Below, piece by piece: positions 26,321 through 35,521 of a DNA stretch of 64,000 nt; the stretch's first letter is position 1; each line of letters starts with the position of its first letter. The stretch is taken from contig JAJDEH010000049.1 in the NCBI GenBank assembly GCA_029259935.1, positions 1-64,000 on the forward strand, read 5' to 3'. The notes under the pieces are model-generated. The model saw nothing but the letters and a program-made list of their open reading frames with translations. It made no database searches and was not told the origin of the DNA. This stretch comes from Planctomycetota bacterium (lineage in GTDB: Bacteria > Planctomycetota > Planctomycetia > Pirellulales > Pirellulaceae). The position numbers and the translations under genes are program-made.

Positions 26321-29300
26321 ATGACGAAGCGGGGTAAACCAACACAAACAGCAATGATGTACCAAGAATCCCACCAGCAAGAACGAATCATCCGCGTGTT
26401 TGTGTCTTCCACGTTTCGCGATATGCAAGAGGACCGCGATTATCTGGTCAAGTTTGTGTTTCCGCGGCTGCGAAAGTTGTGCGAGTCGCGCGGTGTGAGC
26501 TGGGGCGAGGTCGACCTGCGATGGGGGATTACCGATGAAGAAGCCGCCGAAGGACAAGTACTGCCATTGTGCCTTCGGGAAATTGAATTCTGCCGCCCGT
26601 TTTTTATTGGACTGCTAGGCGAGCGGTATGGTTGGGTTCCGCGACCCGATCAGATTCCCCCAGACCTACTGGAAAGAGAGTCGTGGCTGGCGAAACATCC
26701 GTCGAGTTCCGTAACGGAACTGGAGTTCATGCACGGTGTTCTCCGTCAGCAAGATCCGGCGGCCTGCATCTACTTTCGTGATCCAGCGTATTTGGATCGC
26801 CTTCCCAACAATTCGGACCGGGCCAACTTTGAATGCGAGTCGCCCCAGTCGGCGGAGCGCCTTCAGTCGCTCAAGCGGCAGCTTCGCCTGGCGGCCACTA
26901 ATAGCGCGGGCATTCAACTTCGAGAAAACTATGGCGGCGTCGAGGAACTGGGAGGCTGGATTCTTGAGGATTTGACCCGCGTCGTCGACGAGCGTTTTCC
27001 CGCCGACGACCAGCCAGATTCCCTTGAGCTACAAACGCGCGAGCATCTCGTGTTCGCGCGAAGTCGCACATCGGTATATATCGGCGGACAGCAATCAATG
27101 CAGCGGTTGGATGAACATATGGCATCCGCTGGCCCGCCTTTGGTCATTACAGGTGATTCAGGTGCCGGGAAGTCCGCGTTGCTGGCGAATTGGTTTCTGC
27201 GACGCCAGCAACAACAAGCTCAGGAATTCTCGCTGGTTCATTTCATTGGAGGCGCGCCGAACAGCACGAACTGCGCGCAAATGCTGCAACGCATGATGTT
27301 GGAGATGAAACGGCGGTTCAATATTTCAGAGTCGGTTCCGGCAGCTCAGGAGCAGATTCGACGAGCGTTTCCCCAGTGGTTAGAGTCGGCCGCGAGTCAA
27401 GGACGGGTGATACTTGTGATTGACGCGCTCGATCAATTGGAGGATCACGACAACGCCCGAGACTTGAACTGGTTACCGGACGTGCTTCCCGAAAACTGTC
27501 GGCTCATTTTGTCGACGTTGCCGGGACGAAGCTTGAAAGCCACTCGCCAGCGCCACTGGTCGGAATTGCGAGTGGAGCCGTTATCGATTGCCGAGCGCGA
27601 AGAATTGATTCGCGAGTTCTTGGCGCAGTCTCGTCGACGGCTGAGTTCTGGGCGTGTGGAGAAGATCGCCGCCGCGAGTCAATGCTGTAACCCGCTGTTC
27701 CTGCGAGCGATGCTGGATGAACTGCGGCAGTTTGGCGACCATGGGCGGCTCGAAGAGCGAATCGCACACTATCTGGAAGCGCCGGACGTCGAGCATTTGT
27801 ATGCACTGGTGCTGACTCGTTGGGAGGAGGATTTTGGCGAGCCATTAGTCCGCGAAAGCCTAAGTGCGTTGTCGGCCGCGCGACGTGGGCTGTCGGAGAG
27901 GGAATTGCTAGACGTGCTTGCCGAAAACGGCCAGGCGTTGCCGCATGCAAAATGGACTCCGCTCTACTTGGCGATGGAGTCGAGTTTAACTCGGCGTTCG
28001 GGCCTGCTTTCCTTCTTTCACGACCACCTTCGCCGGGCCGTACACGCGCGGTACCTGGGCGATGACGCCGCCCGGATTTCGGGACACATGCGACTGGGCC
28101 ACTACTTCGCCAAGCATCCGGAGTTTGCCGCCCGCCAAATAGACGAACTTCCGTGGCAATGGATGTCGGCCAAGAAGTGGAAGCGGTTGAAGAACCTGCT
28201 GGTCGACATGCCCACGTTCTCTCGTTTATGGACACATGATCCGCTTCAATTGCAGCAATACTGGCTAGCCATTGGCGATGTCTACGATCCGGTCGAAGAG
28301 TATCGCCAGGCGTTGGCTGGCTTGGATGAGACCATCGAATCGAGCCCGAAGACCCAGCATCAATACTTCGAGGTGTGTAAGTGCTTCAAGCAGTTGGGGA
28401 AGTACCACGATGCTCTTGCACTGCTGGATGAGCTGGCCCCGCACGTGGGCGAAGAGAAAAGCGAGTTCCCGCAAGTTGAGACAGGCTTGCTACGTCACCA
28501 ATTACTCAAGCTGTTGGGAAAGCCGGAGGAAGCCCACAAGGTCAATTTCTTTGGCGAGAGTCCTGAAAGCGAGGGCGCGGCCAAGAGCTGGAAGGAAGAT
28601 ATCGGCTATCGCATGGCCCAGGGTCAGTTTTTGGATCAGGACGAGAAGCAATCGGGCATCAACATGCTGCGCGTGCTGTTGTGGGCCTTCGAACCAAATC
28701 GCGACGAGAACAAGTTGGAAAAGGGGATGGTCGCCCTTGCCTTTCTGCTGACTGGCGAAGACCCCATGGAGTTTATCGACTTTGCCGAACGGCAGGGTCC
28801 GGCTTGCGAACTGGCAAATGAGTATCGGCGTCAACTCGCCCAATTGCTCGCGGACGCTGGCGAGTACCAGGAAGCACGCCAACTGTTTGAAGAAGCCGTG
28901 GTGATCGACGAGCGGGAACGGGGACGCGAACACTCTTCGACGCTCAAAAGCATTGGCGCGCTGGCCGGCTTTCATCACGATCGAGGCAATCTTGCGGTCG
29001 CGGAAAAGAAATACCGCCAGGTCCTAATGATCAGCGACGAAGTGTGGGGCCCCGATCATCCCGATACGGCCGCTCGGGCGAACAATTTGGCAAGCGTACT
29101 TTACTCCAAAGGCCAATACGATAAAGCGGCCGACTATTTTCGGGACGCCTACGAAACCGCGGAAGCAACTTGGGGGAAGGACAATCACCAAACCGAAATC
29201 TGCCGAGACAGCTTGCTAACCACGATCGAACAAATGTTGGTTGATCTGTTGGAAAAAGACGCCAAGCCGTCCTGGATCTGGCAGATTCCACAATCGAGCG

Positions 29301-29824
29301 CGGCTCACCAAGCGATACGCGTGCAACCCGCGTTGTCGAAACTCGCGGAACCGACTCCTCAAGCGCGACTCGATAGTTGGCTAAAGGAGTGGAATACTTC
29401 GGGGCTGCGGCTTATCAGCGCCGGACTGGCGATTTCGGGCGCTCCTCCTTCCACATTTTCCGGCCTTGAATCCCTCTTTGGAAATTCGCGCGACCAAGGG
29501 AGACCTTTTTCAAAGGCTCCTTGGTTGGGACCATCAAACTATCCGCGTTCTGGACTTGTGCTTGGCAAGGCAGACCCGTCCCTCACACCGGACGAGCCGC
29601 GCGATGGGGCGAGCCCCTTGGATTGGCTTATTTATGAATGGAACAGAGCGAACCACGGCACCGCCCCTAGAAGCAGCGCATTCGATTACGCCTCGACCGG
29701 CCCACCAGCGAATTGGGGATCGCCCCAACAAGTCAACAATCAGGACACCCGCCCTCTTTGGATCTTAGTCGCCTTGCCAGTGCTTGCATTTCTTGGATAC
29801 GTCTTGTGGAACCTGCTGTCGTGA
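26321..29824 (+). CDS. DUF4062-NACHT-TPR STAND ATPase with C-terminal membrane anchor
   Basis: 1167 residues from ATG 26321 (ATG 26354 is an alternative; neither has a good ribosome site). Residues 23-110 are a DUF4062 domain (IIRVFVSSTFRDMQEDRDYLVKFVFPRL, WGEVDLRWGIT, GLLGERYGWVP). A STAND/NACHT P-loop ATPase follows: Walker A GDSGAGKS at 278-285, Walker B VIDALDQLED from about 366, and a winged-helix-like region to about 600. TPR repeats lie at about 845-965 (YQEARQLFEEAVVIDE, LAVAEKKYRQVLMISDE, YDKAADYFRDAYETAE). A proline-rich linker leads to one helix, LWILVALPVLAFLGYVLWNLL, at the very end. The same order is found in eukaryotic NPHP3-type proteins. Bacterial STAND ATPases act as sensors in defence or signalling; that role is inferred. 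Confidence 0.85.
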   Translation: MTKRGKPTQTAMMYQESHQQERIIRVFVSSTFRDMQEDRDYLVKFVFPRLRKLCESRGVSWGEVDLRWGITDEEAAEGQVLPLCLREIEFCRPFFIGLLGERYGWVPRPDQIPPDLLERESWLAKHPSSSVTELEFMHGVLRQQDPAACIYFRDPAYLDRLPNNSDRANFECESPQSAERLQSLKRQLRLAATNSAGIQLRENYGGVEELGGWILEDLTRVVDERFPADDQPDSLELQTREHLVFARSRTSVYIGGQQSMQRLDEHMASAGPPLVITGDSGAGKSALLANWFLRRQQQQAQEFSLVHFIGGAPNSTNCAQMLQRMMLEMKRRFNISESVPAAQEQIRRAFPQWLESAASQGRVILVIDALDQLEDHDNARDLNWLPDVLPENCRLILSTLPGRSLKATRQRHWSELRVEPLSIAEREELIREFLAQSRRRLSSGRVEKIAAASQCCNPLFLRAMLDELRQFGDHGRLEERIAHYLEAPDVEHLYALVLTRWEEDFGEPLVRESLSALSAARRGLSERELLDVLAENGQALPHAKWTPLYLAMESSLTRRSGLLSFFHDHLRRAVHARYLGDDAARISGHMRLGHYFAKHPEFAARQIDELPWQWMSAKKWKRLKNLLVDMPTFSRLWTHDPLQLQQYWLAIGDVYDPVEEYRQALAGLDETIESSPKTQHQYFEVCKCFKQLGKYHDALALLDELAPHVGEEKSEFPQVETGLLRHQLLKLLGKPEEAHKVNFFGESPESEGAAKSWKEDIGYRMAQGQFLDQDEKQSGINMLRVLLWAFEPNRDENKLEKGMVALAFLLTGEDPMEFIDFAERQGPACELANEYRRQLAQLLADAGEYQEARQLFEEAVVIDERERGREHSSTLKSIGALAGFHHDRGNLAVAEKKYRQVLMISDEVWGPDHPDTAARANNLASVLYSKGQYDKAADYFRDAYETAEATWGKDNHQTEICRDSLLTTIEQMLVDLLEKDAKPSWIWQIPQSSAAHQAIRVQPALSKLAEPTPQARLDSWLKEWNTSGLRLISAGLAISGAPPSTFSGLESLFGNSRDQGRPFSKAPWLGPSNYPRSGLVLGKADPSLTPDEPRDGASPLDWLIYEWNRANHGTAPRSSAFDYASTGPPANWGSPQQVNNQDTRPLWILVALPVLAFLGYVLWNLLS

Positions 29825-29874
29825 TTACCTTGTTTCCAACGAGCGTCTTTATTGGCTAGTGCCTCATGTTGGCA

Positions 29875-30231
29875 CTAGTCCTGAAAGACGCAACGGACGA
29901 CTTTGCCGTCTTGTGCGAAGTCGACGCGAAACTCATGCCATTTCAGCGGATCGCTGTACGTCCAACTGACCTCGCCGCTACCACCTTGCATTCTGGTGCG
30001 GTCAGGCTGGCCGATTAGCTGCTCAACCTCGTGCATGCTGTCGGCCCGTGACACTTGGTACACGTCGCCGAGGTCGACGGGTGAGCTATCGTGAGACCAA
30101 ATCGCGAAACCGATCAGAGCGGCCGGTACAACGATCGCGGTGATCAAACCCGCTTTCAGCAGTTTGAAGAGTGTGTTGGAAGGTTGGTTCACGGTTTGGT
30201 TCCCTTCGGTAGAGTCGAGGTGGGTACGCAT
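29875..30231 (-). CDS. BamE/SmpA-like small membrane protein
   Basis: 118 residues from ATG 30231. One membrane helix (LLKAGLITAIVVPAALIGFAIW) is followed by a short domain DSMHEVEQLIGQPDRTRMQGGSGEVSWTYSDPLKWHEFRVDFAQDGKVVRCVF. The pattern helix, GQPD, Trp-Tyr strand, and a final strand with the product KVV is that of SmpA/OmlA/BamE-type domains. No lipobox is present. The gene converges on the NACHT gene with a 50-base gap. Function is unknown; similar domains act in envelope protein assembly or as small inhibitor-like modules. Confidence 0.6.
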   Translation of the reverse strand: MRTHLDSTEGNQTVNQPSNTLFKLLKAGLITAIVVPAALIGFAIWSHDSSPVDLGDVYQVSRADSMHEVEQLIGQPDRTRMQGGSGEVSWTYSDPLKWHEFRVDFAQDGKVVRCVFQD

Positions 30232-30382
30232 TGAAAAGCGTACCACGTGGGAAAGGCACGGTGGAAAGGCACAGTGGACCACCACACGCTTGTTGAACGA
30301 ATATGCCGGTACTGTCAATTCAAACGGCTTGCTCGGCGTTTATCGAGGTTCCTTTCGATGCTGGTTCCGAAGGTCGACCCCG

Positions 30383-30400
30383 CCGGAACGAACGTTCCGG
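30383..30400. repeat. Small palindrome 3' of the lactonase-type gene
   Basis: CCGGAAC-GAAC-GTTCCGG, a 7-bp stem with a 4-base loop and no T run, between two same-strand genes. Confidence 0.6.
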
Positions 30401-30439
30401 GATCTGGGTTGCGGTGGACAGAGAGGAAAATGCTGGCAG

Positions 30440-31606
30440 CTAGTCGTCGATCGGAACCATCCGAATGCAGACCGGGTTGGGAACTTCGACCACCGTGCCC
30501 GTCGGTGTCAGTGTTCCTTGCTGGGGATCGATTGCGAAGACGACGATCGTGCCCGTGCTTTGGTTTTCCGCCAGCAGAAATTTCCCGGTGGGGTCGACGA
30601 AAAAGTTGCGGGGCGTCTCGCCGCCGGTTGATTCGTTTTCCAGATGCGTCAGCCGGCCTGTCTCTTGATCTATCTTGTAGACAGCGATCGTGTTGTGGCC
30701 GCGGTTCGATCCGTAAAGGAATCGTCCTGATGGATGAACGCGCACTTCGGCGGTGCTTTGCCCGCTGGATCTTGATTCTCCCTTGGGCAACGTCGAAATC
30801 GTCTGCATGGTCTGTAGTTCACCCGCATCGGCGTTGTAGGCGAAGGCGGTCACCGTCAGGTGCAGTTCGTTGATGACGTAGGCAAACTTGCCGTTGGGAT
30901 GAAAAGCAAAATGCCGCGGTCCCGCGCCGGCCGCGACTTCAACGGAGGGGGGATCATTAGCGGTCAATTTGCCCGACCGTGGATCGAACTTGTAGATCAA
31001 AATTTCGTCGATTCCCAAGTCCGCGGCAAAAGCAAATCTATTGGCGGCGTCGAGGTTAATGGAGTGGGCATGCGGTCCTTCTTGCCTTCGTCGATCCACG
31101 CTGGAACCCTTATGTTGAATGAACGAACTGGCCGGCCCCAGTTTGCCCGAATCGCCGATGGGCAACGAGGCAACGTTGCCACCGACGTAATTCGCGACTA
31201 ACACGTTCTTTCCCGCGCGATCGACCACCAAATGGCAAGGCGCGCCGCCGCGCGACGACTGTTGGTTTAGTTCCGTGAGCGCCCCGGTCTTGGCGTCGAT
31301 CGAAAACGCGGTCACTCCGCCCGATTTTTCACCGCGAAACTGTACCGTTTCGTTGACGGCGTAAAGGAATTTCCTGTTGGGATGGACGGCCACGAACGAC
31401 GGATTAACCGATTTGGCGGCCAGTCGAGGCGTGGTCAATTTGCCGGTTGCCGCATCAAATTCGCAAGTGTAAATACCCTCACTCTTGCCATTGGTATACG
31501 TCCCGACATAGACCCGATATCGATTCGCGTCGGCCGCATGCATTTGTGTGGCTCCCAACAGGGTGGCAAAAAACAGCAAGGCGGCGGTAAAGCGGATGAA
31601 GTGCAT
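30440..31606 (-). CDS. Secreted lactonase-family seven-bladed propeller
   Basis: 388 residues from ATG 31606, with GGAG 8 bases upstream. Signal peptide to AADANRYRVYVG. Repeated blade motifs YVGTYTNGKSEGIYTCEFDAATGKL, FVAVHPNRKFLYAVNE, HSINLDAANRFAFAADLGIDEILIYKFD, HFAFHPNGKFAYVINELHLTVTAFAYN, VRVHPSGRFLYGSNRGHNTIAVYKID and FFVDPTGKFLLAENQSTGTIVVFAID define the YbhE-type 6-phosphogluconolactonase propeller. Cytoplasmic Pgl enzymes open 6-phosphogluconolactone; a secreted form suggests a different lactone or a binding role. Common in planctomycetes. Upstream of it lies a CCGGAAC-GAAC-GTTCCGG hairpin at 30383-30400, at the 3' side. Confidence 0.85.
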   Translation of the reverse strand: MHFIRFTAALLFFATLLGATQMHAADANRYRVYVGTYTNGKSEGIYTCEFDAATGKLTTPRLAAKSVNPSFVAVHPNRKFLYAVNETVQFRGEKSGGVTAFSIDAKTGALTELNQQSSRGGAPCHLVVDRAGKNVLVANYVGGNVASLPIGDSGKLGPASSFIQHKGSSVDRRRQEGPHAHSINLDAANRFAFAADLGIDEILIYKFDPRSGKLTANDPPSVEVAAGAGPRHFAFHPNGKFAYVINELHLTVTAFAYNADAGELQTMQTISTLPKGESRSSGQSTAEVRVHPSGRFLYGSNRGHNTIAVYKIDQETGRLTHLENESTGGETPRNFFVDPTGKFLLAENQSTGTIVVFAIDPQQGTLTPTGTVVEVPNPVCIRMVPIDD

Positions 31607-31741
31607 GGGTGTACTCCGTAGGTGTACTTTTATGACGGCTTTGGTGCGCGTGTCCGACTCGTTCGATTGGGGGTACTTTGAGTCTGTTCGTATTCTAATC
31701 GAACGATGCCATGGGAGGGCGGCAAACGACCAATTGCCACC

Positions 31742-33166
31742 TCATTCCGGCAGCTTGACGCAAACGAGTGTCCCGTGGGCATTGCGACCGTACACCCGGC
31801 CCCGCAAGAGTACGGGAACCGTCCAGCAACGGCCCTCCAAGAACGGAGACCGCGCAAGTTCTTGAAAACCGTCGGGAGTTGCGTTGGCCAGAACGAGTGT
31901 CCCATTTTCGCTAAGAATCAGCAGCTTGCCGCCAGCGATCATTAGCGATCCACACCCCAATCCTTTTTGCTTCCAAGCTATCTTACCTGTCGAAAACTCC
32001 ATGCAGTTCAGTCGTACGACGCGGCCGAGGTTGGAGTTGCCGTCAAAGCCATACACATAACCATCGAGGTAGATACTGTTATTGAAGTGATTGCGCATTT
32101 GGCGATTGCTGTAAATCAGTTCAAGCCGATCGTCCTTGAGCTGAAACAGCCCGCAGCCGATTTGGTAACCGGTGGAAATGTAAATCGCCCCCTCGCGAAC
32201 GATGGGCGTGGTTGAATTCGTGAGAAAGGGTGAATCCCACCGATAGGAGGCGATTTCGCGGCCGCTGGTCGAATCGGTTATCCGTACCGCTTCACAATCC
32301 AAAGTCGCCAGCACCGTATTGCCTTCATGTACAAATGGAATCGCCGACCCGTAGCCGGCGTTATGTTTTTCGGTTTCCCAGTTTTTGGCTCCCGATGTCT
32401 TGTCATACGACACAACGCGGCCAGCTTCCAAGATAAGCTGCGGGCCAAGAATATAAGCCGAACTGGTGAATCCCCATTCGGGCATGGCCACACCTAGATC
32501 TTGTTGCAGATCCTTTTCCCATACGGTCTCGCCGTTGTCCGTGCGAAAGCAAAACAGTTGGCCTTCGCGGCCAAGCGTGTAGATGTATTCACCGTCAATC
32601 GTCGGAGTCGCCCCGGGTCCCCCGTCGTGCAGGTTGTCGACCAGCGCGCAGGGATACGATTTCGACCAGAGTACTTCACCGGTATCGGCTTGCAGGCAGT
32701 AGACAAATTCCTCGCCATCAACGTGCCCCATCGTGAACAGCCGGCCGTCTTCGATCGAGATCGAACTGAACCCGATGCCGATCTCGCGCGACCATACGAC
32801 GGGCAGTCCCGTTTCAGGCCACTCCGACGACCAACCATCCTCGTTGGAAATGCCATCGTGATTGGGACCCATCCAGTTCGGCCACGAACTGAACGCGATA
32901 TTGGGTGTGGCGAGATTGGGTGTGGCGAGCGATGTCTCGTTTGAAACCACGGCGGGCGGTTGCGGTTCGTCGCCGGAAGAGACATCTTCCGCTGGGCTCG
33001 ATTCAAGCGGCCCCAGTTCACGCGACGTTTGTGGCAACGGCTGCGATACGATCGGTGTTGAATCGGGCACGCATCCGCCGGTGGCCGCGATCGAGAAAAT
33101 CAAGGCCGCCACGGAGGCCAACCTTCGTGCGTAGTGAATCATGAGCAAATTCGCGTACCTTAACAT
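31742..33166 (-). CDS. PQQ-like beta-propeller lipoprotein
   Basis: 474 residues from ATG 33166, preceded by GGTGGGG; ATG 33142 (MIHYARRLASVAA) is a real alternative. The signal sequence ends in IAATGGC, a lipobox-like site, so the protein is probably lipid-anchored. A linker rich in Ser, Pro and Glu (with TPNLATPNIA) is followed by NWMGPNHDGIS and PQQ blade motifs (QADTGEVLWSK, RTDNGETVWEKD, KTSGAKNWETEK, EFSTGKIAWKQK). The WxGPxxDGIS start is shared with many planctomycete PQQ proteins of unknown function. It may work with the neighbouring PQQ gene at 33706. Confidence 0.8.
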   Translation of the reverse strand: MLRYANLLMIHYARRLASVAALIFSIAATGGCVPDSTPIVSQPLPQTSRELGPLESSPAEDVSSGDEPQPPAVVSNETSLATPNLATPNIAFSSWPNWMGPNHDGISNEDGWSSEWPETGLPVVWSREIGIGFSSISIEDGRLFTMGHVDGEEFVYCLQADTGEVLWSKSYPCALVDNLHDGGPGATPTIDGEYIYTLGREGQLFCFRTDNGETVWEKDLQQDLGVAMPEWGFTSSAYILGPQLILEAGRVVSYDKTSGAKNWETEKHNAGYGSAIPFVHEGNTVLATLDCEAVRITDSTSGREIASYRWDSPFLTNSTTPIVREGAIYISTGYQIGCGLFQLKDDRLELIYSNRQMRNHFNNSIYLDGYVYGFDGNSNLGRVVRLNCMEFSTGKIAWKQKGLGCGSLMIAGGKLLILSENGTLVLANATPDGFQELARSPFLEGRCWTVPVLLRGRVYGRNAHGTLVCVKLPE

Positions 33167-33187
33167 CAGCCCCACCAGACAGCGGAT

Positions 33188-33637
33188 CTATTGCTTGCGC
33201 GAAAGCCGCACGATGATGCGTTCCGCGGATGGCTCGAAACTGTCCGGTCGTTCCTTCGCGCCTTCGCCTACAAAGACGCACATGGTGATGTTGTCGCCTT
33301 CTACTTTGTAAATGCCTTCGAGGGTGCGCTCGTTGTCCGTATCACTGGCGACTCGAAGGTCGATCAACTTGGGATCCGAATCGGCGAAGATTTTGAAAGG
33401 GATCTTGTTTTCACCGTGCTTAATGTGTTCGGGCGTAAACTCGATGAAGTTGGCATCCGCTCCCGGCGGATTGATGTCCGCTCCATCGAGTTTAACCGAT
33501 TCGATCGTCCATTCGCCTTGGATCGCCGCGAGAGCTTTCTTGGACGCTTCGTTGTCGTCGGCCCGGACTTGCGTAGCAGCGAGCAAGAGGCCGATTGCTA
33601 GAACGCCGATTGGGAGGACTAAGCGGAGGGGTCTCAT
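33188..33637 (-). CDS. TIGR03067-like secreted protein
   Basis: 149 residues from ATG 33637; longer starts add a non-signal stretch. Signal peptide PLRLVLPIGVLAIGLLLAATQVRA. The mature domain has the TIGR03067 pattern: AAIQGEWTIESVKLDGADI, FIEFTPEHIKHGENKIPFKI, DPKLIDLRV, TLEGIYKVEGDNITMCVFVGEGAKERPDSF. This domain is almost confined to planctomycetes and relatives, often several copies per genome, and has no known function. It sits between two PQQ propeller genes on the same strand. Confidence 0.88.
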   Translation of the reverse strand: MRPLRLVLPIGVLAIGLLLAATQVRADDNEASKKALAAIQGEWTIESVKLDGADINPPGADANFIEFTPEHIKHGENKIPFKIFADSDPKLIDLRVASDTDNERTLEGIYKVEGDNITMCVFVGEGAKERPDSFEPSAERIIVRLSRKQ

Positions 33638-33705
33638 AGGAATCACCGATAAAGAGGATGGATTGAACACTCGACTCACGCTCTTGTAATCGGCAATGTA
33701 CGAGT

Positions 33706-34968
33706 TTATTTGGAAATGCAAAAGAGATGTTCTTCGCCGCGAATCAGCAGATGCCCGTTGACCGCCACGGGTGATGCGATTACTTGCTGGCCCATGTCGT
33801 TTTCGGAAAGGACCTCGAATTTGCCGTCAATTCGGGCGACTACCACCACCCCGTCCTCGCGGGGAGCATAAAGTTTGCCGTCGGCGACCAGTGGCGACGC
33901 ATAGTATTTCGCCCGGTGCTTGGGAAGCTTGCCGGTCCAAATCGATTTTCCCGATTCTGGCTGAATGCACTCGACTTCGCCTTTATCCCGCAGCAGGATG
34001 ATTTGGCCTTGATGAACCACGGGAGTGGGAATGAAAGCGCCGGTGTCATCTCGAGTCCAGAGCCGATTCGAATCCGTGAGGTCTCCGCTCTTGCCCAACC
34101 GCACGCCGGCCAAGTGGCTGCCCCGACCGAACGGGACAATGGCCACCTCCTTCGCAATCACGGCGGAAGCGACGACGACCCAGTTCCGCTTTTCTTCTGG
34201 ATTGAAGCCGCCGCAGGACCACAGCACGCGCCCGTCCTCGACTGCATGGCCCGTCAAATGCTCGGCGCCCCAAACAACAATCTCCTGGCGGCCATCGCGG
34301 TCGACAAGCAACGGCGTCGCGTAACTGTGATCGCCTTCGACCGGGCAGTCATAGTTCCGAGCAACCTTCCATGTGAGCTTGCCAGACTGCTTGTCAAAAG
34401 CGGCCAAGTAAGACTCGCCCTTGTGCATCACCGCCACGACGACGTTGTCTTTCGTCAGCACGGGGGAAGTACCCAAGTCCCAATACAACGTATCTTTCGC
34501 GAAGCGATCTTGTAGATTGGTTTTCCAAAGCAGCGCACCCTCGAAGTCGATGCAAGCCAGATTGCCGCTCTTGTAATAGACGAACACCAACTTGCCGTCG
34601 GTCACCGGCGAGGGGTTGCTGCCCGATCCGTTGCGATGCTTGCCCGATCGTTCCGTTCCGACCTTGGTTTGCCACCGCGTTTGTCCCCGCCAATCCAAGG
34701 CCACCAGCGCGTCTTGTTCGTCGACCGGGCAGGTGACCAACACATAGTCATTCCAGACGGCCGGCGTCGAACAACCACGGCCTGGCAATTTGACCTTCCA
34801 TTTGATGTTCGCCTCGTCGCTCCATGATGAGGGAATCGGGCCCGACTCGGCGCTGCCGCTGTCATTCGGTCCGCGCCACCGGGGCCAGTTCTGATCGGGC
34901 AGCCGCTCGGCAAAGAGTGGCAGCGTTAATAGTGTGACGCAAAATGCAAGCGAGAAGGCGGTCCTCAT
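33706..34968 (-). CDS. Secreted PQQ-like beta-propeller protein
   Basis: 420 residues from ATG 34968, which starts the signal peptide RTAFSLAFCVTLLTLPLFA. NWPRWRGPNDSGSAESGPIPSSWSDEANIKWKVKLPG is the usual opening of planctomycete PQQ proteins. Blades carry motifs such as LDWRGQTRWQTK, DFEGALLWKTN, DKQSGKLTWKV, VEDGRVLWSCGG, QPESGKSIWTGKLP. A last short motif HLLIRGEEHLFCI ends the propeller. Such proteins bind small ligands or act on alcohols or sugars; nothing here decides. First of a likely operon 34968 to 31742 with the TIGR03067 and lipoprotein genes (gaps of 68 and 21 bases). Confidence 0.85.
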   Translation of the reverse strand: MRTAFSLAFCVTLLTLPLFAERLPDQNWPRWRGPNDSGSAESGPIPSSWSDEANIKWKVKLPGRGCSTPAVWNDYVLVTCPVDEQDALVALDWRGQTRWQTKVGTERSGKHRNGSGSNPSPVTDGKLVFVYYKSGNLACIDFEGALLWKTNLQDRFAKDTLYWDLGTSPVLTKDNVVVAVMHKGESYLAAFDKQSGKLTWKVARNYDCPVEGDHSYATPLLVDRDGRQEIVVWGAEHLTGHAVEDGRVLWSCGGFNPEEKRNWVVVASAVIAKEVAIVPFGRGSHLAGVRLGKSGDLTDSNRLWTRDDTGAFIPTPVVHQGQIILLRDKGEVECIQPESGKSIWTGKLPKHRAKYYASPLVADGKLYAPREDGVVVVARIDGKFEVLSENDMGQQVIASPVAVNGHLLIRGEEHLFCISK

Positions 34969-35169
34969 GCGATGGAAACTCCATGGGGCTGGCGACTGGG
35001 TCTGAAATCCGCCCAGCATGATCCCCATTGTAGTCGATGTGCGCAAAGATGTGGTGTTTGCGTGGGGCGACCGTCACCAGGCCGATGCACTAGAAGCGAG
35101 ATGAGCGAATGCCGGCGGGTGTATGAATCACTCCACCGAAAAATGAGGGTGCTTTCCGCGGTGCTTGGC

Positions 35170-35364
35170 TCAATTTACCGTGGCCAGAAGCGTCTCACGA
35201 TCGAGCAGGTCACTCTCCTTAATGACGTACCGAACGTTCAATTCGGGATCGATGAGAGCTCGCACGCCTGCTTCCGAATCGTCGCGCCGAAGCTGCTTTC
35301 GAGAAAGTGCCAATTCGAAATAGCGAATCCGATCAATCTGTTCGATGGGAAGTTGCGCCTTCAT
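35170..35364 (-). CDS. Small protein of unknown function
   Basis: 64 residues from ATG 35364 with a strong TAAGGAGG 5 bases upstream, which is the main reason to believe it. The sequence is charged and helical (IEQIDRIRYFELALSRKQLRRDDSEAGVRALID) with no Cys and no membrane segment. I recognise no family. It lies between the PQQ gene and the divergent MutS-like gene and may be a short regulator. Confidence 0.45.
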   Translation of the reverse strand: MKAQLPIEQIDRIRYFELALSRKQLRRDDSEAGVRALIDPELNVRYVIKESDLLDRETLLATVN

Positions 35365-35521
35365 TTCGCCTCCTTACAAACGCGATCCAAATTGCTAGCA
35401 TTGCTGTCAGCTCGTTCTAGCAAAACCGACTACCAGCAGCAAGCCGACCACCTTCCAAATGGGTCACTCGATCCAAATCCAAATCCAAGACCAAGCAACG
35501 GGAAGCGAATAATCGGGACAC

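Noticed and set aside
30383..30400. Hairpin considered as a terminator
   Set aside because: No T run follows on either strand, so it is listed only as a palindrome.
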